37,004 nt of DNA, from the NCBI GenBank assembly GCA_032123495.1, contig JAQBFG010000179.1, forward strand, positions 1 to 37,004, given 5' to 3'. This stretch comes from JAAERC01 sp032123495. Its GTDB lineage: Bacteria > Zixibacteria > MSB-5A5 > GN15 > PGXB01. Positions 25,421 to 33,783 of the stretch are shown here, one piece after another. The position numbers and the translations under genes are program-made. Position 1 is the stretch's first letter; the number at the start of each line of letters is the position of its first letter. A model generated the notes under the pieces. It saw only the letters and a list, made by a program, of their open reading frames with translations, was not told the DNA's origin and searched no databases.

Positions 25421-26189
25421 ACGATTCGCTCGCTTTCCTGAACGGTTCGGCATAAGCATTAAAACTTCGGAAGGCTCTCATTATTTCCTCGTCGGTATTA
25501 TTCAATTGCCCCCATAGTTTGCCAAGCGACTCTGTATTGGGGGTTTCTTTCGGTCCGTAACAGCCAAAACATCCACGATTGTATGACGGACAAAGTGCCC
25601 CGCAACCGGCCTGCGTTACCGGTCCCAGACAAGGAAGACCTTTTGACACCATCACACAGATAATGCCTTTTCTCTTGCATTCGATGCAGGTACTATAGGT
25701 TGGAATATTCGGTTTACGATTATTTAATAAAGCGCTTATCAATTCGACCAGATGGTATTTGTTTATGGGACAGCCGCGAAGCTCAAAATCGACATATACA
25801 TGGTCAGAAATCGGGGTTGATTTGCTCAGTGTTTCGATATATTCCGGATTAGCATAAACATAACGTGTATATTCCTTGACATCACCAAAATTTCTCAATG
25901 CCTGAATGCCTCCCCCGGTGGCACAGGAGCCAATAGTAACAAGAAATTTGGATAACCGTCGTACTTTGTGGATACGCTCGGCGTCGTGAGGCGTTGTTAT
26001 TGACCCCTCTACCAATGAAACATCATAGGGACCTTTGAGTACCCGTCGCGACGCTTCCGGGAAATTGGCAATTTCTATTGCTTCGGCAACCGCCAGAAGT
26101 TCATCTTCGCAATCAAGCAGGCTTAATTGACAGCCATCGCAGGAAGCAAATTTCCATACAGCCAGTTTCGGTCTGAGTTTATCAACCAT
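25410..26189 (-). CDS. hydD: Group 3b-type [NiFe] hydrogenase small (delta) subunit
   Basis: Electron-transfer small subunit of 259 residues with no Tat signal, so cytoplasmic. Its proximal cluster motif is ASCDGCQLSLLDCEDELL near residues 16-30, followed by EGSITTPHDAERI and TIGSCATGGGIQALRN and the GCPIN site. Further cysteines in CIECKRKGIIC, GLPCLGPVTQAGCGALCPS and GCFGCYGP bind additional clusters. It passes electrons between the catalytic subunit and the flavin subunit. It starts one base after hydG and overlaps hydA, so the three are translationally coupled. Confidence 0.95.
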   Translation of the reverse strand: MVDKLRPKLAVWKFASCDGCQLSLLDCEDELLAVAEAIEIANFPEASRRVLKGPYDVSLVEGSITTPHDAERIHKVRRLSKFLVTIGSCATGGGIQALRNFGDVKEYTRYVYANPEYIETLSKSTPISDHVYVDFELRGCPINKYHLVELISALLNNRKPNIPTYSTCIECKRKGIICVMVSKGLPCLGPVTQAGCGALCPSYNRGCFGCYGPKETPNTESLGKLWGQLNNTDEEIMRAFRSFNAYAEPFRKASESYEK

Positions 26190-26190
26190 A

Positions 26191-27063
26191 TCACATCTCC
26201 CTTCTACGAAAGATGTTTTTTATATCTTCATAACAATAAACCGGGCCATCCTTACAAACAAATGTGGAACCAATTTGACAGTGCCCACAAAGACCGATAC
26301 CACATTTCATATTTCGCTCCATTGAAACATATATTGACTTATCGCTGACACCTCGCTTTTCCAATTCGAGAATCGTGAAACGCATCATAATTTCCGGACC
26401 GCAAACCATAGTGATACAATGATGAGGATCAAATGGCGAACGATGGACCAAATTAGTAACCACTCCTACATTTCCGCGCCAATTCCCGGTAGCCCGATCC
26501 ACAGTAATATGGATTTCCATGTCAAAACGTGAGCGCCATTTTTCCAGCTCTTTCCAAAACAGAATATCCTCAGGTGTCCTTGCCCCATAAAGCAGAACCA
26601 CTTTTCCATACTTATCTCGATTGGCCAGAGTATGATAAATAACTGGCCGTAACGGCGCCAGACCAATACCTCCGGCAATAATCACGATATCATTATCGAC
26701 AGCTTTTTCGACCGGCCATCCAGTGCCGTAAGGTCCCCTAATACCAATTGTATCACCAACCTTGAGCTTCCACATCGCTTTGGTAACCGTACCAACCGCA
26801 CGGGTAGTATGAATAATACCTTTCTTGCTGATCGGATCGCCGCTGATTGAAATTGGAACCTCCCCTATGCCATAAACATAAAGCATATTAAACTGACCGG
26901 GGGAAAAATAAAAATCGCCGCCGCTTTGGGTTGATTCCAATTTCATAGAAAAAGTATCAATCGTTTCCTTCCAAATGCGACTAATAGTGAAAGCTTCGGT
27001 GAGCATCGGCTCATCACTTTTTCTAACTGCTATATTATTTGTGTGTGCCATTGCCATATACAT
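26191..27063 (-). CDS. hydG: Hydrogenase flavin/NAD(P)-binding (gamma) subunit, 2Fe-2S
   Basis: A 290-residue ferredoxin-NADP reductase-like subunit that exchanges electrons with NAD(P). It has an FAD-binding barrel (FSPGQFNMLYVYGIGEVPIS), a phosphate-binding loop GDTIGIRGPYGTGWP, and the nucleotide site IIAGGIGLAPLRPVIY. A C-terminal 2Fe-2S site of the PyrK/HydG kind follows (MKCGIGLCGHCQIGSTFVCKDG). The start is uncertain among ATGs at 27063, 27057 and 27051; all overlap the end of the cyclic-nucleotide-binding-domain gene by 17-29 bases. No strong ribosome-binding site distinguishes them. It is followed directly by hydD. Confidence 0.93.
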   Translation of the reverse strand: MYMAMAHTNNIAVRKSDEPMLTEAFTISRIWKETIDTFSMKLESTQSGGDFYFSPGQFNMLYVYGIGEVPISISGDPISKKGIIHTTRAVGTVTKAMWKLKVGDTIGIRGPYGTGWPVEKAVDNDIVIIAGGIGLAPLRPVIYHTLANRDKYGKVVLLYGARTPEDILFWKELEKWRSRFDMEIHITVDRATGNWRGNVGVVTNLVHRSPFDPHHCITMVCGPEIMMRFTILELEKRGVSDKSIYVSMERNMKCGIGLCGHCQIGSTFVCKDGPVYCYEDIKNIFRRREM

Positions 27064-27502
27064 CCATTAGTTGAAGTCTGGTTGCTTCCAGCCTCTCGGC
27101 AATAATCAAGGCGAATCTTTTCATTATTTCATAGCCAAGATCGTGATCCTTTTGACATTTCTCGCGGAGGCATTTTCCGTCAAGTGCTATAGCTCTTGTT
27201 AATTCAACTGCTCGGGCATCAAAGTGCCAGCGGTAGGGAGGCACCAGCCATGACCAGCCCAGTATTTCCCCTTCTTCACGAGATCGAATTATAATCGCTC
27301 CTTTCTGGGGAACATAGGTTTCAATTAGGACCCGCCCATGTCTGATAAAATAAAATGAGTCAGCCGGTTCTCCCTCGCGAAATATAAAATCGCCCGCTTT
27401 GAAAATAACGTTTGATGCACATCCCACTATTAGTTCGATATGCTTTTCATCCAAACCTTTCAAAAAAGGATGTTCGGTTAAGATACGCTCCAGGTTTTCC
27501 AT
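27035..27502 (-). CDS. Cyclic-nucleotide-binding (CRP-like) domain protein without DNA-binding domain
   Basis: A 155-residue protein consisting of a CRP-type effector-binding barrel (HPFLKGLDEKHIELIVGC, FKAGDFIFREGEPADSFYFI, GRVLIETY, EGEILGWSWLVPPYRWHF) and a C-terminal dimerisation-like helix (IMKRFALIIAERLEATRLQL). The helix-turn-helix of CRP/FNR regulators is absent. It lies between hydB and hydG, a position seen in other group 3b hydrogenase operons. The overlap with hydG suggests tight coupled expression. It may regulate the hydrogenase by protein contact; this is an inference. Whether it binds a nucleotide is unknown. Confidence 0.88.
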   Translation of the reverse strand: MENLERILTEHPFLKGLDEKHIELIVGCASNVIFKAGDFIFREGEPADSFYFIRHGRVLIETYVPQKGAIIIRSREEGEILGWSWLVPPYRWHFDARAVELTRAIALDGKCLREKCQKDHDLGYEIMKRFALIIAERLEATRLQLMDVYGNGTHK

Positions 27503-27540
27503 CTTCCACCACCTGTTTTAAGATTAGATTTTTTGTTTCA

Positions 27541-28659
27541 CTATTTTTTCCTGATTATTTCCGCTTCTTCAGTTATATCAATCTTTGCCGGGCACCAGGT
27601 TATGCAACGCCCGCATCCCACACAGCCAAGGGTTCCAAACTGCTCAACCCAATATGACAGCTTATGCATCATCCATTGCCGATAACGCGAGGTGGCGCTG
27701 GTCCGAATACTTCCGCCATGGATGTACGAAAAATCTGTTGTAAAACAGGAATCCCAACGACTCCATCTTTCAGCCTGTTGACCGGTAAGATCGGTTGTAT
27801 CTTCGACATTCACGCAGAAACAGGTTGGGCAGACCATCGTACAGTTACCGCAGGTAAGACAACGTTCGGCAATTTTTTCCCAATAGGAGTTGTCGAAATT
27901 ATTATGTAGTAAATCCTTTATGCCTTCGGTATCCAATGTTCTCCCCATCTTTTGTTCAGAAGACTCCAAAGCTTTATCTGCCACCTCAATTTCGGCCCGA
28001 GTCGCCTCCTGGGCTGGCAGATCATTCAACAGTTTTTTCCCTAGCTTCGAACCAGCTTCGATTGTAAAATAGTGCCTATCAGATTCTACAATTTCCGTTA
28101 AACACAAATCAAATCCGGATTGTGCTTTTGGCCCGGTTTTCATTGAGGCACAAAAACAGGTTCCACCCGGCTGAGTACAATTAACAGCCACTATAAATAC
28201 ATTCTTACGGCGATTCTGATATCGGGTATCAACATAAGACCCCTTGGTAAAAATCTTATCTTGAATAATCATCGCCTGAAGTTCACAAGGGCGAACACCT
28301 ATAAAGGCAAGTTTACAGGAATCTTCTTCCGGTGTTTTAATTGAAAATCGATCGCCATCGGCAGTCGCTTTCCAGAGTCTTTCATTAGCCGGATGAAGTA
28401 ACTTTTTCCATGAATGAGAACCAACGGTAAAGCCAAAAAGCGTTTCTTTATTACTTTTCTCCAAGCGATAGCTGCCGGCATCCTGACGGTCTTTCCATCC
28501 AATTGGAAAATTTTCGACGGTCTGAATTTTATCATATACGATACTATCATTGTCAATTATCGGCCCGTACAAGTCATACCCTTTTTGAGATAACAGTTCC
28601 AGAAGAACTGGAAAATTTTTTAGTTCAAGAACGGCGATATTACTATTTTTATCTTTCAT
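27541..28659 (-). CDS. hydB: Hydrogenase/sulfhydrogenase beta subunit (two [4Fe-4S] ferredoxin domain, AsrA-like)
   Basis: Electron-transfer subunit of 372 residues related to sulfhydrogenase HydB and anaerobic sulfite reductase subunit A. The N-terminal part carries FIGVRPCELQAM, a family signature, and cysteines around CTQPGGTCFCAS. The C-terminal part has two [4Fe-4S] motifs, CLTCGNCTMVCPTC and CVGCGRCITWCPAK. I use ATG 28659. A TTG at 28692 is in frame, but a GGAGG overlaps that codon itself, and the same GGAGG is too far from 28659, so the start is uncertain. It is the first hydrogenase gene, 86 bases downstream of the porin stop. Confidence 0.92.
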   Translation of the reverse strand: MKDKNSNIAVLELKNFPVLLELLSQKGYDLYGPIIDNDSIVYDKIQTVENFPIGWKDRQDAGSYRLEKSNKETLFGFTVGSHSWKKLLHPANERLWKATADGDRFSIKTPEEDSCKLAFIGVRPCELQAMIIQDKIFTKGSYVDTRYQNRRKNVFIVAVNCTQPGGTCFCASMKTGPKAQSGFDLCLTEIVESDRHYFTIEAGSKLGKKLLNDLPAQEATRAEIEVADKALESSEQKMGRTLDTEGIKDLLHNNFDNSYWEKIAERCLTCGNCTMVCPTCFCVNVEDTTDLTGQQAERWSRWDSCFTTDFSYIHGGSIRTSATSRYRQWMMHKLSYWVEQFGTLGCVGCGRCITWCPAKIDITEEAEIIRKK

Positions 28660-28745
28660 GTTATTGATGCAACATAGGTCGCAATCCTCCAAAACAAAAT
28701 ATTTTAAAAATTTTCATTTTTTTCTATATCTATCTTACAACCATT

Positions 28746-30044
28746 TTAGAACGTCAATTGAAATTGAGATCTAATCTGGTAATCATCCCTATTTTCTTGT
28801 ATAAAAGAGTGTCTCAACCAACCAAAATCATTTTGCCATTTTAAATTATGACCCAATATATATATATTAAACCCCATTGTTACTTCCTGCTCACGAAATA
28901 TTTTTCCGGCATTTTTATATTGTTCCATTATATCAGGATCGTTTCCCGAATCATCAATTAAATTCAAAGCCCGTTCGGAAGTATCATCAATGAGTCTATT
29001 TTCAAAATCTACAATAGCATATCGAAGTGATATTTCATAGTTGGCGTTGATACGATAAACCGTTTGAATAAGACCGCCAGTCATCGCCAGTTCGAATGAA
29101 GAATTATTATCTACTTCGGAATAACCGGCATAACCAGCCGCAAATATAGAAAGACCACGATATTTGATCAAAAACTCCGGGGCTACACGCAAACTAAAAT
29201 CTTGAAACTCAGTAGGATCCAAATCCCATGCGGAACTTATTCCACAACTATAACGTAATCCGGTCTTTTCCGCATCGCTATTTGAATTTACCTGAATACT
29301 ATTCGCATTATAAGTAAAATGCAGAAAGAACTCCGGGTGATAATTACCTGCCGTTCCTGGATTAACAAGATCGGACGGATTGACAGTATCTTCGCCGTAC
29401 ACTTTCGACAAACCAATAGCGTGCGAAGCCCTCGCATTTACACCGGTGAAAATACCTAAAACATATCCCCATTTTGGTGGTTTTTCATATCCATTGTGTA
29501 GGGCCAATCCCATTTGCCGCTCGGCTCCAAAGTATTTTGTTACGATTGCCCAGTCAACAAAGGCCAATCGCTGGAATGATTGTATGCGGTAACGGGTAAA
29601 GGGAATTTTGTACTGACCAAACCGAAATTGTAAATTTGGTTTTAACTTATAGTTAAAATAGAAATCCATCAATTCCAGCGATTTTGGCGCCGTACTTAAA
29701 TGTAATTTATAAGAAATATCATGATTATATATAGTACCATTTAGAGTAAGCCTGATTCTTCGAGCGTTCATAAATAATTCACTGGTTCTGGCTTTATTTG
29801 AGCCGTTATCTCGATTATCCAGAGTCAATCTTAATTGTCCGGCGAATTGAAGTCTGATTGAACTGGTACTGTCGGCGTTATAGATTTCAAATGGTCCCAA
29901 TGAAGATTGGGTTTTATTGTAATGATCTTGACTTACATGGTTTTTATCCCAATGAGAAAACTGCTGTCCTCCCGAAGCTTGTATTGAACAACAGAGAGAA
30001 AAAATCAGGACAAAAACCAATTGCAATTTAATTTCTGGTTTCAT
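28746..30044 (-). CDS. Outer-membrane porin (phosphate-selective porin O/P type)
   Basis: A 432-residue protein with a signal peptide (KPEIKLQLVFVLIFSLCCSIQAS, cut near residue 24) and alternating amphipathic strands that end in a C-terminal phenylalanine (QIRSQFQLTF), as in outer-membrane beta-barrels. The stretches LRFGQ-like FRFGQYKIPFTRYRIQSF and RRIRLTLNGTIYNHDISYKL match porin O/P-type proteins. It implies a diderm cell. It lies between the receiver-CBS gene and the hydrogenase operon, on the same strand, and probably admits the substrate of the SLC13-like transporter, although the solute is unknown. ATG 30044 has GGAGAG upstream. Confidence 0.88.
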   Translation of the reverse strand: MKPEIKLQLVFVLIFSLCCSIQASGGQQFSHWDKNHVSQDHYNKTQSSLGPFEIYNADSTSSIRLQFAGQLRLTLDNRDNGSNKARTSELFMNARRIRLTLNGTIYNHDISYKLHLSTAPKSLELMDFYFNYKLKPNLQFRFGQYKIPFTRYRIQSFQRLAFVDWAIVTKYFGAERQMGLALHNGYEKPPKWGYVLGIFTGVNARASHAIGLSKVYGEDTVNPSDLVNPGTAGNYHPEFFLHFTYNANSIQVNSNSDAEKTGLRYSCGISSAWDLDPTEFQDFSLRVAPEFLIKYRGLSIFAAGYAGYSEVDNNSSFELAMTGGLIQTVYRINANYEISLRYAIVDFENRLIDDTSERALNLIDDSGNDPDIMEQYKNAGKIFREQEVTMGFNIYILGHNLKWQNDFGWLRHSFIQENRDDYQIRSQFQLTF

Positions 30045-30073
30045 TATTTACTCTCCATAATATCAATTCCATT

Positions 30074-30093
30074 CAGGCGATATATATCACCTG
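30074..30093. promoter_or_regulatory. 20-base palindrome in the leader of the porin gene
   Basis: CAGGCGATATATATCACCTG, symmetric except for one base pair. It lies about 30 bases upstream of the porin ATG on the minus strand, in the 63-base gap after the receiver-CBS gene. It could be an operator or an mRNA hairpin that tunes porin expression. Confidence 0.4.
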
Positions 30094-30107
30094 TTATATA
30101 AATTATC

Positions 30108-30980
30108 CTAAGTCCACATGCTCCGGGCAGTTTCAAGAATGATATCTCGGCCTCTTAGAATTCCGACCAATTCGCCGTTTTTCATAACCGGTAAATTAAT
30201 CAGCTTGTGTTCAACCAATAAATGCACTGCTTCCATAAGTGGAGCATCAATATCTATAAAAATTTGCTTTCGGACCAATCTGCTGATGTTCTGATTGCCG
30301 GCAACTTTGCATTGCGCCAAAAACATGCCGGTAAAGAATGTAGAGTAAGGTGAATCAGCTAAAAACGAGGGCAGGATCAGTCTCAATAAATCTGAAAACC
30401 GGACAATCCCGACAAATTTTTCATCACGATCATAAACAAGAGCTGAGCGAACCTGCCCGGGCTGATAGTTTTCCGGTATAGGCTTTAAATAAGCCGAACG
30501 TATTGTTTTTAATACCAGATTCATTGGTTCATCCATATATACTTTAGGGTAAAATGAGGGAGACGTCATAAGTTCGGCAATTGACAGTTCCCGCAGAACT
30601 ATATCATCGGTGTTCTCCAAAAGAGACTTTATTCGATTGCCGAGTTGGTCAACATCAACCGGTTTTTGAATAAAATCGACTACTTCAAGCTTGATCCCAG
30701 CCATCGCCGAATCAAAATCACCGTGACCAGTGAGAATAATTACCGGCAGTAACGGTTCTATCTCCCTGATTTTTTGTAAAGTTTCGATGCCGCTCATACC
30801 GGGCATTTTTAAATCTAAAAGAACCACATCCGGCTTTTCCTTTTGCATCGCATCTAAGGCTGATTCACCATCGATTGCTTCGGTGATTATGAATCCTCTT
30901 CGACTAAGCGTGGTAGATATGATCTTACGAAAGTCGTCTTCATCATCTACCAGGAGAAGCTTAATTATATTTTGTTTCAT
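30108..30980 (-). CDS. Response regulator with receiver and paired CBS domains
   Basis: A 290-residue protein with a receiver domain (about 1-120; acidic pocket VDDEDD, phospho-acceptor Asp56 in VVLLDLKMPG, LTGHG, and the KPV lysine) and two CBS motifs (about 135-290, MTSPSFYPKVYMDEP ... LVYDRDEKFVGIV and IFIDIDAPLMEAVHLLVEHK ... VLPVMKN-like LPVMKNGELVGIL). CBS pairs usually bind adenine nucleotides, so it may join kinase phosphorylation to energy state. It has no DNA-binding output. ATG 30980 is preferred over 30995 because a purine-rich stretch precedes it. It lies 23 bases after the transporter gene. Confidence 0.9.
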   Translation of the reverse strand: MKQNIIKLLLVDDEDDFRKIISTTLSRRGFIITEAIDGESALDAMQKEKPDVVLLDLKMPGMSGIETLQKIREIEPLLPVIILTGHGDFDSAMAGIKLEVVDFIQKPVDVDQLGNRIKSLLENTDDIVLRELSIAELMTSPSFYPKVYMDEPMNLVLKTIRSAYLKPIPENYQPGQVRSALVYDRDEKFVGIVRFSDLLRLILPSFLADSPYSTFFTGMFLAQCKVAGNQNISRLVRKQIFIDIDAPLMEAVHLLVEHKLINLPVMKNGELVGILRGRDIILETARSMWT

Positions 30981-31003
30981 AACATTCTCTCTCATTTAAT
31001 TAT

Positions 31004-32851
31004 TTATGCCGGTGGTAATCCGCCAAAACCCAATAGCGGCCAGTAAAGCATACTCATCAATAGAAGGACTACAAACGCTACTACCAAACATATTATTCCG
31101 ACTCGAAGAAAATCTTTTGCTTCCAAATATCCGCTTGAATATACAATTGCATTGGGCGGTGTTCCAATTATTAATAAATATGCCATCGATGAAGCGCAGG
31201 CTGTAACCAAACCCATAAATGGAATAAGAGTTGTTCCGGGATTGGCAACTGCCGCCATATTCAAGGCGATAGGTCCCACCGATGCCGCCGCCGGACCGTC
31301 AGCCATCAGGTTGGTCATAAAGGCGGTTACTACTCCACCCGCCGCCAGTAGGACAACCCCCGATTCTAATCCAACGGTTGCTAAACCCTCCACAATTGAA
31401 CGGGCCATCCAATAGGCGGCTCCGGTCTGGTCAAGAGTTCGGCCGAAAATAATTGCACCGGCATAGAGCCAGACTACCCCCCAATCAACTTTTTCCTGAT
31501 AATCACGCCAGTTGACCACACCGGTTAAAAGATACGCCACTGCTCCGGCAACGGCGATGACTCCAATTCCCAGACGAACACCGGTAAGACTGGCAATTAA
31601 ATTCTTTTCGGTTATCCAACCAAATAACATCAGGGCAAAAACAACAACCGCGATAATTTGCGCCCGATTCCAACCGCCCATACGGCTGATATCCTGTTTT
31701 AGTGAATCTAAAGCTGGTCGTAAATCGCGGATTTTTGGTTTGAATACGCGATTAATGGTTATCCATAGAACCGGCATCATGATCAGAACAAACGGCATCC
31801 CGTAAAGAACCCATTGACCATAACCAAAGGATATGCCAAACATATCTTCCATATAAGTCATTATAATCACATTACGCGCTCCCCCCGATGGTGAACCAAA
31901 ACCACCAATATTGCATGCCATTGCAATCGTGATCATCATCATTTTTGCCAGTTCCTTATCCTCTGGAATGTTCCTGGTAAGACTATTGCTGTAAAGAATT
32001 ATTCCAATCGGAAGGAAAATCGCCGCCAGAGCATGATCGGAAATAAACGAAGCGGCTGGCGCAATAACTAAAATCATTATAAATGTAATCCAGGCGACAC
32101 TAGGTTTTGCCAGATAGCGGAAAATCGACAGGCAGATACGTTTGTCCACGCCAGTCTTGACAAAGGCGGCGGCGAACATCAAACTCCCCATGATAAACCA
32201 GCAGGCGTCGGACCAGAATAGTTGAGCAACTTCTGTTCTGGAGACAATTCCCGAAAAAACCAGAATCAACCCTATACAGAAAGCAACACCAGGTAATGGT
32301 ATCGCTTCAGTTACAAAGCAGGTTACGACAAAAGCTACCATGGCAATACTAACCAAAATATGCCAAGCGGCTTTATCCACCTCTTTTTTCTGCTCGGGAG
32401 ACAACATTGAATAAGTGAGTTTTTCATGCCGCAATTCCCTCCCTCGCAAAAGTATTTGATTGACTTTTTGCTCATCCAAAGTTTCCAAAAATGCTCGATA
32501 GGACTTGAAATGATCAGGATGGCCCTCGATACCCATCTTCTGTAATTCTTTGTCACTCCGTTTTAGCATGGTTGCTTTTCGAGAAACGCCCTGGATCATA
32601 CATCCTTCCAGCGCCTGAACTGCCAATTTCTGCCACTGTTCAATTTCTTTGGCAGGTTTATTAAAAAGTTCCTGAGAATAATAATCGAGGACATAGGTTT
32701 GGCCCATCTTATATTCTACAGCCACATCCCTCATACTGTCAGGAATGGGAAGCATTAAAATCACGACAAACAGTATCACGGCCACTGAAAACCGCTTGTA
32801 ATCAACATATTTGTCATAAGCGGATGCTTTATTATTCGAATTATTTGTCAT
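31004..32851 (-). CDS. SLC13/DASS-like anion transporter with a large loop insertion
   Basis: A 615-residue inner-membrane transporter of the divalent anion/Na+ symporter group. After the first transmembrane segment (about 20-38) there is a hydrophilic stretch of about 115 residues (about 43-157, helical and charged) before the usual core resumes at AAWHILVSIAMVAFVV. The core includes CFVTEAIPLPGV, WFIMGSLMFAAAFVKTGVDKRI and IIGTPPNAIVYSSGY. The two SNT substrate/sodium motifs are altered: ISDHALAAIFLPI where ISNTATAA is usual, and NLMADGPAAASVGPIA in the second half. The substrate may therefore be atypical. The gene is flanked by two receiver proteins. GGAG precedes ATG 32851. Confidence 0.88.
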   Translation of the reverse strand: MTNNSNNKASAYDKYVDYKRFSVAVILFVVILMLPIPDSMRDVAVEYKMGQTYVLDYYSQELFNKPAKEIEQWQKLAVQALEGCMIQGVSRKATMLKRSDKELQKMGIEGHPDHFKSYRAFLETLDEQKVNQILLRGRELRHEKLTYSMLSPEQKKEVDKAAWHILVSIAMVAFVVTCFVTEAIPLPGVAFCIGLILVFSGIVSRTEVAQLFWSDACWFIMGSLMFAAAFVKTGVDKRICLSIFRYLAKPSVAWITFIMILVIAPAASFISDHALAAIFLPIGIILYSNSLTRNIPEDKELAKMMMITIAMACNIGGFGSPSGGARNVIIMTYMEDMFGISFGYGQWVLYGMPFVLIMMPVLWITINRVFKPKIRDLRPALDSLKQDISRMGGWNRAQIIAVVVFALMLFGWITEKNLIASLTGVRLGIGVIAVAGAVAYLLTGVVNWRDYQEKVDWGVVWLYAGAIIFGRTLDQTGAAYWMARSIVEGLATVGLESGVVLLAAGGVVTAFMTNLMADGPAAASVGPIALNMAAVANPGTTLIPFMGLVTACASSMAYLLIIGTPPNAIVYSSGYLEAKDFLRVGIICLVVAFVVLLLMSMLYWPLLGFGGLPPA

Positions 32852-32887
32852 TTATGCTTACTCCGGAAAAATATTCATAACATATTT

Positions 32888-33751
32888 TTAATCGGGATAT
32901 CTTCTTTTAATTTCTTCAATAAGTTTTTCTTGTTGTTCTTGAATTGTTTTCTGCCTATTCCAAAATAACTTGCGAATAGTTTCGGCAAGTTCATCAATCA
33001 CCGGCGGCTTTTTCATAAATTCGCTGGCGCCCAATCTAATTCCTTCTATTGCCGCTTCTGCTGAAGGATGTCCGGTTAGAAGAATGACTTCCACGCTGGG
33101 AAAATCATGTTTGATTCGGCGGAGGACTTCCAGACCATCCATCCCCGGCATCTTAATATCGACGACCGCTACATCGACCAAATTTCCCTTTAAGAGCCTT
33201 AATCCTTCCTCGCCGCTCTCTGCTGTCATAACCTCCATCTGACGACGTTGAAATACCCTTTTTAGGGAATCCAGAAATTGCACTTCATCATCAATTAGCA
33301 TAACTTTTATTATTTCATTTCCTGAATATTTCAACAAATCAGGGTCCTCGCCGTCTTTCTTAATATTACTTTTGGCTTTGTCGACCGCTTCTCGAATGCG
33401 TTTGGCCAGCACCTCCATATCAACAGGCTTGGAGATATAATCAGCAATCCCGTTTTTCGATGTTTGAAAGGCATCATGAAAAGTACTGTGACCGGTTAAA
33501 AAAATTACCGGAAGATCGGGCAATATTTTGTTAATCTGCCTGAATACCTCAATACCGTCAATATCCGGCATCTTAACATCAAGCACAACTAAATCATAAT
33601 TGCTCTTATCAATCATATCAAGAGCAGATACTCCGTTAGGAGCAATGTCAACTTCAAAACCTCGCCGACCAAGAGCCTGCGACGATGATGTCAGGAATTC
33701 TTCTTCATCATCTACTAACAGGAGCTTTATTTTACTCAATTCCTTATCCAT
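32888..33751 (-). CDS. Double-receiver response regulator (REC-REC)
   Basis: A 287-residue protein of two receiver domains. The first has Asp58 (VVLDVKMPDIDG), LTGHS and KPVD; the second has Asp198 (VVDIKMPGMDG), LTGHP and MKKPP. A charged helical tail follows (about 260-287), with no DNA-binding or enzymatic output domain. Both domains carry the full phosphorylation triad, so it can probably be phosphorylated twice. It lies directly after the histidine kinase gene (32-base gap) and before the transporter gene, and is the likely phosphate acceptor. ATG 33751 has GTGAGG upstream; a GTG at 33763 is a poorer choice. Confidence 0.93.
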   Translation of the reverse strand: MDKELSKIKLLLVDDEEEFLTSSSQALGRRGFEVDIAPNGVSALDMIDKSNYDLVVLDVKMPDIDGIEVFRQINKILPDLPVIFLTGHSTFHDAFQTSKNGIADYISKPVDMEVLAKRIREAVDKAKSNIKKDGEDPDLLKYSGNEIIKVMLIDDEVQFLDSLKRVFQRRQMEVMTAESGEEGLRLLKGNLVDVAVVDIKMPGMDGLEVLRRIKHDFPSVEVILLTGHPSAEAAIEGIRLGASEFMKKPPVIDELAETIRKLFWNRQKTIQEQQEKLIEEIKRRYPD

Positions 33752-33783
33752 AATAAACCTCACTATAAATTTTCATTACTGAC

